The translations under genes and the position numbers were made by a program. From the NCBI RefSeq assembly GCF_004340975.1, contig NZ_SLXA01000001.1:297012-361011 (forward strand): 64,000 bases of DNA, written 5' to 3'. This DNA comes from Frisingicoccus caecimuris (GTDB taxonomy: Bacteria > Bacillota > Clostridia > Lachnospirales > Lachnospiraceae). Under the pieces are notes generated by a model. That model saw only the letters and a program-made list of their open reading frames with translations. It made no database searches and was not told the DNA's origin. Below are positions 52,343-61,770 of the stretch, piece by piece (positions within the stretch are counted from its first letter, which is position 1; each line of letters opens with the position of its first letter).

Positions 52343-54598
52343 TTATTTGTCTGTGATTAAAATAAATTTTACTTCACCCTCCATTTTATCCGAAATGCCT
52401 GAAAAATTATTATATTTTTTTGATGCATCCAGAATCTCATTCAAATTATCCAACATGCTTTCCACATCACCATCAAAAGCATTGACTAATTTCTGAATAC
52501 CATCCTGATTAAACTGAATCATACCGCTGTTTAATTCAGCCGCACCATTGTCCAACTGTGTCACACCGTCTACCAGTTCTCCTGAACCGGACTGTAATGT
52601 GCCAAGACCCGAATTCAGAATCACAGTCCCGGCCTGAAGGTTGGAGGCCCCTTCCACTAAAGCCTCAAGGCCAGCCGCCAATGTCCGGGCGCCATCATCC
52701 GCCGTTTTCATGTTTTCACTTAATGTATGACTCCCCTCACTGATCTGAGCAGCGCCATCGGCCAGAGTTCCCAATCCGTCATTTAAATCTTCGGTTCCAC
52801 TCAATAAGGCCCCGGTTCCGGAAGCAAGCTGAGACGTACCGTCTTTTAACTGTCCGGCCATCTGCGTCACACCCGCATCCAACTGGGCGGCTCCGGTGCT
52901 CAAATCTTCATTTAATGCGTTATTCAGTCCATCAGCGCCATTTTTAATATCTCCATTAATAGCGCCGGACAAGGCTTCGGCTCCGGCAGCCGCATTATTT
53001 AAACCATCTGTCAGTGCACTGCTTCCGGCAGCGATATTTCCGGCGGCAGCAGCCGCATTGGAAAGCGCCTCGTTGACCCCGTCGGCCTGAGTATATAATG
53101 CCCCGATAACCGCCTCAATCGTTTGAATCTCTTCATCACTCTTTCCGGCTTCCAGACCTTGCAACGCTCCAATCAAAGCGCTGTTATCAACGCCTTCCGC
53201 AGATAAGCTGTCCGCCAGACTCTGAGCTCCGGCCGCCAGTTCCGCTGAAGAAGCCGCCGCATTCGAAATGCCGCTGCTCAAATCCCCCGCACTGGTCCCT
53301 ACCGTATCGATACCATCAGCTAACCGGGCGGCTCCGGCGGCTGCTTCTTCGATTCCACCCTTTAACTGGCTGGTACCGCCGGAAAGCTGGCCAATGCCGC
53401 TTTCAACCTGGGACTGCATCCCTGTCACACCATCATAAAGCTGCTGAACGCCCGAAAGTAATTGTTCTGAAGTACTTTTATGGGCGCTTTCCGCTCCGGC
53501 CGCCACCTGGGATGCACCGCCGCTTAATTTTTCCGCTCCGGCCGCCAGTTGGGATGTTCCTCCGGCAAGAGTTTTGCCGCCCTCAGAAAGTTCACCGGCG
53601 CCGGATACTAAAGTTCCTGCACCTTTTTCAAGTTCATCACCGCCGGCCGTCAGTTGACCAATTCCATCAATCAATGTCCCGGAAGATGAAAGCAGCGTAT
53701 CCAATCCGGTCTTCAACTGTCCGGAACCATCGACCAGCTGATCAGCAGCACTCTGGAGCTGGTCCATAGAGCCCTCCAAATCTTCCAGGCTGTCAAAACC
53801 GTCATTGCTCATTGAATTAAAGACTTCATTGGTCGCCACAGTGATTCCCTCCACGGCCTCATAATCTGTCACATCCGCCTCAAGAACAAAATAATCCGGA
53901 ATATCCATATCCTCCACATTTAATGCATCTTTCATTTTCGGTATGCCCATTCCGATGGCGAAATCTCTGTCGCCGTCGGATACAAGCTTTCCATTTTCAA
54001 TTGTCACATTTGAAAATTTTTCTGTATTTAATATCAGTCCGGTTACCATTAAAAACGGTGTGTAGGCTTCATTTCCATTCCCTGTCGTATTTTCATATTC
54101 ATAACGCATTTCCAGATGGCCGCTTTTTCCCTCCAACTCTTCGGCACCAATTTTCCTGCCATCCAGCGTATAGGTCACTCGAATTCCGACCGGAAGCTTC
54201 TTTTCCGTTGTTCCCTGATAGACGATATCTTTACCGTTGCCGTTCCATGTAAGTTTTCCGCCATTTTGAGAAAAACTTTCTTCTCCTTTGACATTTTCAA
54301 TATCTTTCAAATCCGAAACATCTTCGATACTTTCTAATCCGCCCACGTTTTTCAACTGATCCGACACTGTCACTGACGTTATTTTTCCCGAACCATCCAG
54401 CTTCACATAAACCGTTTCATCCTTCACAGGTTCTGCTTTCGGATCATCCGCCTTTTCAGCAGCCCCCTGAGTCATCTGCCAGGTCCGACATGGACTTTCC
54501 GCGGCCCGGACCGGGATGGCAGAAACACCCATACTGCCGATGGTCAATGAAACCGTCAGCGCCATAACTAACATTTTCTGATATTCTTTATTCTTCAT
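52343..54598 (-). CDS. Secreted LxxG heptad-repeat protein (YhgE/Pip-associated type)
   Basis: A 751-aa protein. A signal peptide (residues ~1-32, ending VRAAES) is followed by a beta-rich domain (~45-270). A ~400-residue array of LxxGxxxLxxG-type heptads follows (QLVDGSGQLKTGLDTL, AAGAARLADGID, LQSGSGELVDGVTQLDNG), forming an extended helix. No clear C-terminal membrane helix, unlike full YhgE proteins. Its ATG overlaps the end of the MMPL gene by 11 nt, so the two are coupled; the pair probably forms an RND-like envelope export system with a long extracellular helix partner. Confidence 0.82.
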   Translation of the reverse strand: MKNKEYQKMLVMALTVSLTIGSMGVSAIPVRAAESPCRTWQMTQGAAEKADDPKAEPVKDETVYVKLDGSGKITSVTVSDQLKNVGGLESIEDVSDLKDIENVKGEESFSQNGGKLTWNGNGKDIVYQGTTEKKLPVGIRVTYTLDGRKIGAEELEGKSGHLEMRYEYENTTGNGNEAYTPFLMVTGLILNTEKFSNVTIENGKLVSDGDRDFAIGMGIPKMKDALNVEDMDIPDYFVLEADVTDYEAVEGITVATNEVFNSMSNDGFDSLEDLEGSMDQLQSAADQLVDGSGQLKTGLDTLLSSSGTLIDGIGQLTAGGDELEKGAGTLVSGAGELSEGGKTLAGGTSQLAAGAEKLSGGASQVAAGAESAHKSTSEQLLSGVQQLYDGVTGMQSQVESGIGQLSGGTSQLKGGIEEAAAGAARLADGIDTVGTSAGDLSSGISNAAASSAELAAGAQSLADSLSAEGVDNSALIGALQGLEAGKSDEEIQTIEAVIGALYTQADGVNEALSNAAAAAGNIAAGSSALTDGLNNAAAGAEALSGAINGDIKNGADGLNNALNEDLSTGAAQLDAGVTQMAGQLKDGTSQLASGTGALLSGTEDLNDGLGTLADGAAQISEGSHTLSENMKTADDGARTLAAGLEALVEGASNLQAGTVILNSGLGTLQSGSGELVDGVTQLDNGAAELNSGMIQFNQDGIQKLVNAFDGDVESMLDNLNEILDASKKYNNFSGISDKMEGEVKFILITDK

Positions 54599-56684
54599 GA
54601 TGATGACCTCCTATGAACTTGATTTTCCTCATTTCTTTTGTCGTTGTACAAATCACTTTATCAAATACTATCAGCATAGACGGCAAAATAAATATAACAA
54701 CAAACATACTGATGATGGCTCCCCGTGCCATTAATGTACACAGTGAAGAAATCATGTCGATATCGGAATAGAGACCGACACCAAAGGTTGCTGCAAAAAA
54801 ACCACAGGCCGAAACAAAAACTGATGTAATCGATGTAGAAAGGGCAATTTCAATCGCTTCTTTTTTCTCCCTGCCGGCACATCGCTCTTTCTTATATCTG
54901 GTCGTCATCAGGATAGCATAATCTACCGTAGCGCCAAGCTGTATAGTACCAATGACAATGGATGCGATAAACGGCAATTGTGTTCCCGTATAATACGGAA
55001 TACCTAAATTAATAAAGATAGCAAATTCAATCACCGCGACCAGAATCACCGGAAGGGAAATCGATTTAAATACAAATAAAATAATCAGGAAAACGGCTGC
55101 GATCGATACAGCGCTGACCACCTTAAAGTCCTTATCTGTAATCGTGATCAAATCCTTTGTACACGGTGCCTCACCGATCAACATAGCCTCCGGATCATAT
55201 TTCTTAATAATCCCTTTCAGTTGTTCGCATTGCTGATTCACCTCATCTGAGGCTACCTTATACTCAGACTGAACCAATATCAGCTGCCAGTTATCTTTTT
55301 TCAGATTCTCCGTCAGCTCTTCCGGTATCATTTCCCGTGGAATGGCCGAACCAAGCACGCTGTCCAGCCCCAATGCGAACCGCACGCCCTCTACGTCCGA
55401 CATTTCATTCAGCATGGCTTTCCCATCCTTTGAGGACAAATCCGAACCGGCCAATACCATGTGGGTCGCATTCATATCAAATTGATCGGACAACTTATCA
55501 TTGGCCTGAATGCTTTCAAGATATTTCGGCAAAGTAGCATCCAGATTATAATAGACCTTCGTATTCTGATATCCATACAAAGCCGGAATCAATACAACAA
55601 TAAACACGAGGATAAAAACTTTATAATGTTTTGTTATAAAACCGGATAATTTATCCATTTTCGGTATCCATGCCCGATGGGTCGTTTTTTCAATCACTTT
55701 ATCAAAGATCAAAATATAGGCCGGAAGAATCGTCACGCAGCTAATGACGCCGAACACAACCCCCTTCGCCATAACAATACCCATATCTCTTCCAAGGGTG
55801 AAACTCATAAAACAAAGGGCTATGAACCCGGCCACTGTCGTTACCGAACTACCCACAACGGAAGAAAACGTATTGGATATGGCATGGGCCATGGCCCGCT
55901 CTTTATCTCCCGGAAAACGCTCCTGATTTTCTTTGTAGCTGTGCCACAGGAAAATGGAATAATCCAGCGTTACCCCAAGCTGAAGCACTGCACTTAACGC
56001 TTTTGTTATGTAAGAAATCTCTCCAAGGAACACATTCGTCCCAAGATTGTAAATAACCGCCATGCCGATACTCAGCATGAAAAATAGCGGGATGATCCAG
56101 GAATCCATGGAAACCGCCAAAACAATACAGGTCAGCAGTACGGCGATCAACACGTAAATCGGCATTTCCTTATCGGAGAGATTTTTTATATCGGTGACCA
56201 CCGCCGACATACCGCTGAGATAACATTGGTCATTCGTAATTCTGCGGATTTCGGCAATGGCATCCATCGTACTGTCCGCCGATGTCGTATCATCGAAGAA
56301 AATCGCCATCAGCGTTGCATCATCTGTGTTAAAAACGTCTTTTAATTCTTCCGGAAGCACTTCCATGGGAACGGAAATATCCATCAATGTATCATACCAA
56401 ATGACCTCAGCCACACCATCTACAGCTTCAATCTCCTTCTTAATTCCGGCCACATCCTTCGCGGACATTCCTTCCACGATTTCCATGGCAAAAGCCCCTT
56501 TTCCGAATTCATCCATCAGTATATCCTGACCAACCATTGTCTCGATATCATCCGGCAGATAATACAAAATATCGTAATTTACCTTTGTTTTAAAATAGCC
56601 CATAGCTGAAGGAATCAACAGTAAAAATCCAATGATGAGAATTGCAACTCGGTATTTTACAATTTTTTTCCTTAATTTCTCCAT
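54588..56684 (-). CDS. MMPL/RND family transporter
   Basis: A 698-aa membrane protein with the duplicated RND plan: helix 1 at ~11-30, an extracytoplasmic loop (~35-175), helices 2-6 (~178-330, with TLDYSIFLWHSYKEN), a second single helix (~355-375), a second loop, and helices 8-12 (~525-675, with GATVDYAILMTTRYK). The acidic residues in TLDY and TVDY are the proton-relay positions of the family. Substrate unknown (lipid, siderophore or drug). Transcribed from the TetR-controlled divergent promoter; the downstream heptad-repeat gene overlaps it. Confidence 0.9.
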   Translation of the reverse strand: MEKLRKKIVKYRVAILIIGFLLLIPSAMGYFKTKVNYDILYYLPDDIETMVGQDILMDEFGKGAFAMEIVEGMSAKDVAGIKKEIEAVDGVAEVIWYDTLMDISVPMEVLPEELKDVFNTDDATLMAIFFDDTTSADSTMDAIAEIRRITNDQCYLSGMSAVVTDIKNLSDKEMPIYVLIAVLLTCIVLAVSMDSWIIPLFFMLSIGMAVIYNLGTNVFLGEISYITKALSAVLQLGVTLDYSIFLWHSYKENQERFPGDKERAMAHAISNTFSSVVGSSVTTVAGFIALCFMSFTLGRDMGIVMAKGVVFGVISCVTILPAYILIFDKVIEKTTHRAWIPKMDKLSGFITKHYKVFILVFIVVLIPALYGYQNTKVYYNLDATLPKYLESIQANDKLSDQFDMNATHMVLAGSDLSSKDGKAMLNEMSDVEGVRFALGLDSVLGSAIPREMIPEELTENLKKDNWQLILVQSEYKVASDEVNQQCEQLKGIIKKYDPEAMLIGEAPCTKDLITITDKDFKVVSAVSIAAVFLIILFVFKSISLPVILVAVIEFAIFINLGIPYYTGTQLPFIASIVIGTIQLGATVDYAILMTTRYKKERCAGREKKEAIEIALSTSITSVFVSACGFFAATFGVGLYSDIDMISSLCTLMARGAIISMFVVIFILPSMLIVFDKVICTTTKEMRKIKFIGGHHHEE

Positions 56685-56707
56685 GCCGTATCCTCCCTTT
56701 CATTTTT

Positions 56708-56766
56708 ATGACCTTTGGTCATTTTTAGTCTTTCACTACTATACCGCAAAAATGACCATCAGTCAA
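56708..56766 (-). promoter_or_regulatory. MMPL-operon promoter with two TetR-type operators
   Basis: Minus-strand TTGACT (56766-56761), 17 nt, TATAGT (56743-56738). ATGACCTTTGGTCAT (56708-56722) is a perfect palindrome after the -10, and ATGACCATCAGTCAA (56752-56766) is a variant over the -35. Confidence 0.75.
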
Positions 56767-56784
56767 TATTGTTTTTATAAAAAT

Positions 56785-56813
56785 TTGACTTCTGGTCATT
56801 TTTGTTCTATAAT
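56785..56813 (+). promoter_or_regulatory. tetR promoter with operator
   Basis: TTGACT (56785-56790), 17 nt, TATAAT (56808-56813). The operator variant TGACTTCTGGTCA (56786-56798) covers the -35, so the regulator should repress itself as well as the MMPL operon. Confidence 0.75.
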
Positions 56814-56843
56814 CAAATTATCTACTGAAAAAGAGGGAGAATT

Positions 56844-57458
56844 ATGGGGAAAGCAGAAGAAAATAAACAGCAGAAACTGGAAGCACTCTATAAAAACGCC
56901 TATGAATTATTTCTGACTAACGGAATCGAAAAGACTTCCATAAGTGACATTGCTAAAAAGGCTGGTGTTGCCAAAGGAACTTTTTATCTTTATTTCACAG
57001 ATAAGTATGATATTCGAGATCAGCTCATTGCCAAAACTGCTGACAATCTTTTTCATAAAGCTTTCAAAGCTATGGTGAATGAACAGATTCCGTCCTTTGA
57101 AGACCGAATCATATTTATTGTCGATTATGTTCTGGACTCTATGCAGAAAAACAAACCAATGCTCCGGTTCATCTCCAAAAACCTGAGCTGGGGAATCTTT
57201 CGTCATGCCATTACGAGCAGTCTTCCGGGAGAAGATATTGACAGCTATGACATTTATCAGAAACTCCTGTTTGAAAATCCGGATGTCCGCCTGCGTGCTC
57301 CGAAAACAATGCTGTTTTTGATCATCGAACTTGCAAGCTCCACATCCTTCAGTACAATTCTTGAAAATGACCCGATTCCCTTCGATGAATTAAAACCAGA
57401 CCTCAATGCCAGTATCCGGGCCATCATACGAAATCATACCTTGTCGCGCGAAGCCTGA
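56844..57458 (+). CDS. TetR/AcrR family repressor of the MMPL operon
   Basis: A 204-aa regulator. Residues ~10-58 are the TetR helix-turn-helix (TSISDIAKKAGVAKGTFYLYFTDKYDI); the C-terminal ligand domain is divergent. AGGGAG precedes ATG 56844. It is divergent from the MMPL gene, with three related operators between. The last five codons (LSREA, then TGA) are contributed by the REP-like repeat at 57441, so the original C-terminus may have been slightly different. Confidence 0.9.
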   Translation: MGKAEENKQQKLEALYKNAYELFLTNGIEKTSISDIAKKAGVAKGTFYLYFTDKYDIRDQLIAKTADNLFHKAFKAMVNEQIPSFEDRIIFIVDYVLDSMQKNKPMLRFISKNLSWGIFRHAITSSLPGEDIDSYDIYQKLLFENPDVRLRAPKTMLFLIIELASSTSFSTILENDPIPFDELKPDLNASIRAIIRNHTLSREA

Positions 57459-57546
57459 CGGAGCGCGCCCATGCGAAGCATCTGACATACGGGATGCCCG
57501 GATGGGTATACATTGTCGCGCGAAGCTTGACGGAGCGCGCCCATGC
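57441..57546. repeat. REP-like intergenic repeats, copies 2 and 3
   Basis: Unit 57441-57511 matches the copy at 51626. A partial third unit (57513-57546) repeats its first ~34 nt (TTGTCGCGCGAAGC.TGACGG) in tandem. Each carries a CGCGC/GCGCG stem. The first unit overlaps the 3' end of tetR. Confidence 0.8.
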
Positions 57547-57596
57547 AAAAAGAGAATTATTCCGGAAATCTCCTCCGGAATAATTCTCTTTTTTAA
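57547..57596. terminator. Bidirectional terminator between tetR and thrS
   Basis: A perfect 20-bp stem (AAAAAGAGAATTATTCCGGA and its complement) with a 7-nt loop, A-run on the left and T-run on the right. Confidence 0.92.
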
Positions 57597-57642
57597 ATCA
57601 GAGGAATACCTTACCTCTTAAATTTGCATTTTAAACCACTGC

Positions 57643-59568
57643 TCAGGCTTCTTCTTCAACCTGACGAATTTCTTTTGTGCGAATCTCTTCTAAAATATCA
57701 GCGATAAAGGCCTGCAGATCCTTCTGTCCCTCGTCACCTTTGAAACGGCTGCGGACAGAAACAACTTTTTCTTCTTCCTCCTTAGCGCCGACAACAAGCA
57801 TGTAAGGAATCTTCTGAAGTCTTGCTTCACGGATCTTATAACCAATCTTTTCGGCGCGTGTATCAATTTCTGCACGGATACCGGCGTCATTTAACTGAGT
57901 CAGCACAGTATTCGCATATTCCATATATTTATCAGAAATCGGCAGAACTTTTACCTGTACCGGAGAGAGCCATGTCGGGAAAGCCCCCGCAAAATGCTCG
58001 ATCAAAATACCGATAAAACGCTCTACGGAGCCAAAGGCCACACGGTGAATCATAACCGGACGATGTTTCTCACCATCTGCCCCGGTATATTCCAGATCAA
58101 AGCGCTGAGGCATCTGCATATCCAGCTGAATTGTACCGCACTGCCATGTTCTTCCGATGGAATCTTCCAGATGGAAGTCAATCTTTGGACCATAGAAAGC
58201 GCCGTCGCCTTCATTAACAACGTAATCAAGACCCAGATCTTCAAGTGCACCTCTGAGACCATCTGTTGCGATTTCCCAATCCTCATCGCTTCCCATGGAA
58301 TCTTCCGGACGAGTGGAAAGTTCTACATGATATTTAAATCCAAAGAGATTATAAACTTCATCGATCAGTTTGGCTACGCCTTTAATCTCCTGACGAATCT
58401 GATCCTGCGTCATAAAGATATGCGCATCATCCTGTGTAAAACAGCGCACACGCATCAATCCATGAAGCTGACCAGATTTTTCATGGCGATGTACGAGACC
58501 CAATTCACCGACACGAAGCGGCAGGTCTTTATAGGAATGTGGTTCGGATTTATAAACCAGCATGCCGCCCGGACAGTTCATCGGTTTTACCGCAAAGTCC
58601 GCATCATCAATGACTGTCGTATACATATTATCTTTATAGTGATCCCAGTGACCGGAATTTTCCCAGAGATGACGGCTCAAAATAATCGGTGTAGATACTT
58701 CTACATAACCGTTTTTACGGTGAAGGTCTCTCCAGTAATCCAACAAAGTATTTTTAAGTACCATGCCCTTTGGCAGGAAGAATGGAAATCCCGGACCCTC
58801 TTCGCGAATCATGAATAATCCAAGTTCTTTACCAAGTTTACGATGATCACGTTTCTTTGCTTCTTCAATCCGTGCCAGATGTTCTTCCAAATCCGCTTTC
58901 TTTGTAAATGCCGTACCGTAAATACGCGTCAGCATCTTATTCTTTTCGCTTCCGCGCCAGTAAGCACCGGCCAGACTGGTCAATTTGAATGCCTTCACAG
59001 GTTTGGTCGTCATCAGATGTGGTCCGGCACAAAGGTCCACAAACTCACCTTGCTGATAAAAACTAATTTCCGCATCCTCCGGTAAATCTTCAATCAATTC
59101 AACTTTATATGGTTCGTCTTTTTCTTTGAAATACTCAATGGCATCCTGTCTGCTCTTTGTAAACCGGGTGATTGGCAATGCTTCTTTAACAACCTTTTTC
59201 ATCTCTGCCTCGATCTTTGTCAGATCATCGGCAGTCAGGGGTGTTTCGCTGTCCACATCATAATAGAAACCATCCGCAATCGACGGTCCGATAGCCAGCT
59301 TCACATCCGGATAAAGACGTTTCAGCGCCTGAGCCATAATGTGGGATGTTGTATGACGGAAAGCTGCTGCGCCGCCTACGGAATCAAATGTTAAAATGTT
59401 TAATTCACAATCATTGTCAATAACGGTACGCAGATCCACTGTTTCACCGTTTAATTCACCGGCGCAGGCCGCCCGTGCCAGTCCTTCGGAAATATCCCTG
59501 GCAATGTCGATCACTGACATCGGCTGTGCATATTCTTTTACAGAACCATCTTTTAATGTTACTTTCAT
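57643..59568 (-). CDS. thrS: Threonine--tRNA ligase
   Basis: A 641-aa class II synthetase charging tRNA-Thr. TGS domain ~1-60 (MKVTLKDGSVKEYAQPMS); editing/SAD domain ~65-225 with HTTSHIMAQAL and YWRGSEKNKMLTRIYGTAF; catalytic core ~240-535 with zinc-site Cys in MNCPGGM and His in MIHRVAFGSVERF; anticodon-binding domain ~540-641. All expected parts are present. Regulated by the T-box leader upstream. It converges on a terminator shared with tetR. Confidence 0.97.
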   Translation of the reverse strand: MKVTLKDGSVKEYAQPMSVIDIARDISEGLARAACAGELNGETVDLRTVIDNDCELNILTFDSVGGAAAFRHTTSHIMAQALKRLYPDVKLAIGPSIADGFYYDVDSETPLTADDLTKIEAEMKKVVKEALPITRFTKSRQDAIEYFKEKDEPYKVELIEDLPEDAEISFYQQGEFVDLCAGPHLMTTKPVKAFKLTSLAGAYWRGSEKNKMLTRIYGTAFTKKADLEEHLARIEEAKKRDHRKLGKELGLFMIREEGPGFPFFLPKGMVLKNTLLDYWRDLHRKNGYVEVSTPIILSRHLWENSGHWDHYKDNMYTTVIDDADFAVKPMNCPGGMLVYKSEPHSYKDLPLRVGELGLVHRHEKSGQLHGLMRVRCFTQDDAHIFMTQDQIRQEIKGVAKLIDEVYNLFGFKYHVELSTRPEDSMGSDEDWEIATDGLRGALEDLGLDYVVNEGDGAFYGPKIDFHLEDSIGRTWQCGTIQLDMQMPQRFDLEYTGADGEKHRPVMIHRVAFGSVERFIGILIEHFAGAFPTWLSPVQVKVLPISDKYMEYANTVLTQLNDAGIRAEIDTRAEKIGYKIREARLQKIPYMLVVGAKEEEEKVVSVRSRFKGDEGQKDLQAFIADILEEIRTKEIRQVEEEA

Positions 59569-59649
59569 CTTGTTTTTCTCCCTTCACCAATTATTTATCT
59601 TTAAACCAGACAGAAGATTATTTATTTCTTACCCAACCGGGTTACTCTT

Positions 59650-59945
59650 TTGGACATAAAAAAAGTCCGCTTTCTATCATCTGTCTGACAGAAAGGGACG
59701 AGCTATTCTCGCGGTTCCACCCTTTTTGTTTCATACGTATGCTCTCCGATGCATCGATACAATCAGCCATACACCGCACAACATATGCTAAACCACTTCA
59801 TTTGGATTGATAACGGAATCACCGGACTTGATTAGAGCCACTCCGAGGTAGTTTTCAGATATTTCCCAACAGGACCCTTTCAGCAGCCGGTCCCTCTCTG
59901 CGATGTTCCATATCCTACTCGTCTCATCAACGCGTTGCTTCCATT
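59650..59945 (-). promoter_or_regulatory. T-box riboswitch of thrS
   Basis: The minus strand contains the T-box core GGGTGGAACCGCG (59710-59722). It is followed by a terminator stem (CTTTCTGT.../AGAAAG, GTCC/GGAC) and a run of seven T (59657-59704). Upstream is a Stem I-like region of ~190 nt (GGGACCGGC... with GGTCC). An ACC (Thr codon) in AACTACCTCGGAGTG is a plausible specifier. Uncharged tRNA-Thr should allow read-through. Confidence 0.9.
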
Positions 59946-60040
59946 ATAAACAACCGCAAAAACCTTGTCAAGTCATAGTTTTAAAGCTATAATCACCCTG
60001 CAACACGATTGTTCCACAATATGATTTTAATGCGTTCTCT

Positions 60041-60093
60041 TTGTTAACCTTTGATATTTTTTAGTTGACATTTCTTTTCTATCATGATATCCT
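60041..60093 (+). promoter_or_regulatory. bioY promoter with BirA-like operator
   Basis: TTGACA (60065-60070), 17 nt, TATCCT (60088-60093). TTGTTAACC at 60041-60049 is the perfect left half of a BirA biotin operator. The right half AGTTGACA (60063-60070) is imperfect and overlaps the -35. Confidence 0.65.
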
Positions 60094-60147
60094 TTTCAAA
60101 ACTTTAACGTGTACGCCGCTCTTCGGCGTCAGAAAGAGAGGATCATT

Positions 60148-60702
60148 ATGACATCATCGACATCAACAAAAATGAAAACACTGGATATGGCTTATATCGG
60201 ACTTTTTGCCGTGGTTATAGCAATCTGTTCCTGGATTTCCATCCCTACTGTCGTTCCGTTTACTTTGCAGACTTTTGCCGTTTTTCTGGCCGTTGCTGTT
60301 CTGGGCGGAAAACGGGGCACTTTATCGGTTATCGTCTATGTACTTCTGGGGGCTGTCGGTCTTCCCGTATTTTCCGGTTTTAAAGGCGGTATCGGCGTTC
60401 TTTTAAATACTACTGGAGGTTACATCATCGGCTTTATCTTTTCTGCCCTTCTCATGTGGGCCTTTGAAAAGGCCTTCGGTAGAAAAGCCTGGGCGCTGAT
60501 TCTTTCCATGATACTGGCCCTCGCCCTATGCTATGCCTTCGGCACGATCTGGTTTATGATTATTTATGCAAATAATGTGGGGGCTGTCGGTCTTTCCGCT
60601 GTCCTTGGGTGGTGTGTCATCCCATTTATCATCCCGGATCTGATCAAAATTGCTCTGGCATTTATCCTGAGCCGCCGAATTTCCAGATCAGTGACATTAT
60701 AA
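60148..60702 (+). CDS. bioY: Biotin transporter BioY (ECF S component)
   Basis: A 184-aa membrane protein with six hydrophobic segments and BioY signatures: IPTVVPFTLQTFAVFLA near 35, GGKRGTLSVIVYVLLGAVGLPVFSGFKGGIGVL, TTGGYIIGF, and a C-terminal FIIPDLIKIALA. It captures biotin for uptake with an ECF energising module encoded elsewhere. Start at ATG 60148 (GAGAGG 7-8 nt upstream); an in-frame ATG at 60109 lies just after the -10 and is unlikely. The BirA-like box implies repression by biotin. Confidence 0.95.
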   Translation: MTSSTSTKMKTLDMAYIGLFAVVIAICSWISIPTVVPFTLQTFAVFLAVAVLGGKRGTLSVIVYVLLGAVGLPVFSGFKGGIGVLLNTTGGYIIGFIFSALLMWAFEKAFGRKAWALILSMILALALCYAFGTIWFMIIYANNVGAVGLSAVLGWCVIPFIIPDLIKIALAFILSRRISRSVTL

Positions 60703-60768
60703 TCAAAGGCTGCAGCCCTGCTGATTCTGATGTGGTCTTTATCAGCAAGGGCGGCAGTCTCCCGGTTT

Positions 60769-61749
60769 TTATCCGCCAATTTGAGACATTCCTCTTATCT
60801 CGTCTTCATTTTTTGTCTTCTTTTCATCAAAATGATGAGCCTTTGGCTTTTGTTTGATAGCTGTTTTCATTGTCTCCCACAATATCTCGTCAGAAACCTT
60901 TTGCTCCAGCAATGATTTCAAATAAACTCCATGGTCATATTGAAGACAACTCTTTAAAAAGCCATCGGACGTCAGGCGCACTCTATTGCATGTATCACAA
61001 AACTTGTGACTCACAGCGCTGATAAATCCGACTTTTCCAATAAATCCGGGAACATCATAATATTTGCATGGCCCATTTCCTCTGGTTTTACCATAAGGTG
61101 TCAACTTTCCATACTTTTCTTCGATCATTTTACGGATAACCGCTTCCGATACAAATGAAAATTGCCTGCCAAGCCCAATCGGCATCATTTCAATAAATCG
61201 AATATCCACATCGGCACGTTGGGCATAATTCAGAAGCGCCAGAACATTCTGCGTATCTATGTCAGCAACACAAACACAATTGATCTTTAACCGTACCCTG
61301 TTCTCCCGGATTGCTTTTTCAATTCCACGCAAGACCCTTTCCAGTTCATCTCTTCGCGTAATCTGCTGATAAACATTCCGTTTCATCGTATCCAGACTGA
61401 CTGTGATGCTATCGATTCCGGCATCGATCAACTCATCATAGTATTGTTCCAGCAAAACACCATTGGTCGTCAGGGTCACACTGGTAATTCCCGGAACTTT
61501 TTTTAACTTCCGGATAAGTACGATCGCGTCTTTTCTTACCAGAGGCTCTCCTCCGGTGATCTTTATTTTTTTCAAACCGTGTCCGGCCAATACACTGCAT
61601 ATCCGGGCAATCTCATCATAAGAAAGGATTTTCTCATGGCAGATGTTCTTTACGCCCTCTTCCGGCATACAATAAATACATCTCAGATTACATCGATCCG
61701 TAATTGATATCCGCAGGTAATCAATGACTCTTCCCTCATTGTCTCTCAT
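60769..61749 (-). CDS. moaA: GTP 3',8-cyclase (molybdenum cofactor synthesis)
   Basis: A 326-aa radical SAM enzyme making the first molybdopterin intermediate. The N-terminal SAM cluster motif is CNLRCIYC at ~20-27; the C-terminal [4Fe-4S] cluster is CDTCNRVRLTSDGFLKSC at ~255-272. GGEPLVRKD follows the SAM motif. The C-terminal end reads ...SQIGG, keeping the Gly-Gly needed for activity. It lies downstream of the ferredoxin-ADH, MoaD-like and AOR genes on the same strand, consistent with pterin supply to that oxidoreductase. Confidence 0.95.
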   Translation of the reverse strand: MRDNEGRVIDYLRISITDRCNLRCIYCMPEEGVKNICHEKILSYDEIARICSVLAGHGLKKIKITGGEPLVRKDAIVLIRKLKKVPGITSVTLTTNGVLLEQYYDELIDAGIDSITVSLDTMKRNVYQQITRRDELERVLRGIEKAIRENRVRLKINCVCVADIDTQNVLALLNYAQRADVDIRFIEMMPIGLGRQFSFVSEAVIRKMIEEKYGKLTPYGKTRGNGPCKYYDVPGFIGKVGFISAVSHKFCDTCNRVRLTSDGFLKSCLQYDHGVYLKSLLEQKVSDEILWETMKTAIKQKPKAHHFDEKKTKNEDEIRGMSQIGG

Positions 61750-61770
61750 TCCCTAAACGCTCCGCTGTCA

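Noticed and set aside
57441-57546. CRISPR array
   Set aside because: Only two adjacent units, no regular spacers, no cas genes; palindromic REP-like units fit better.
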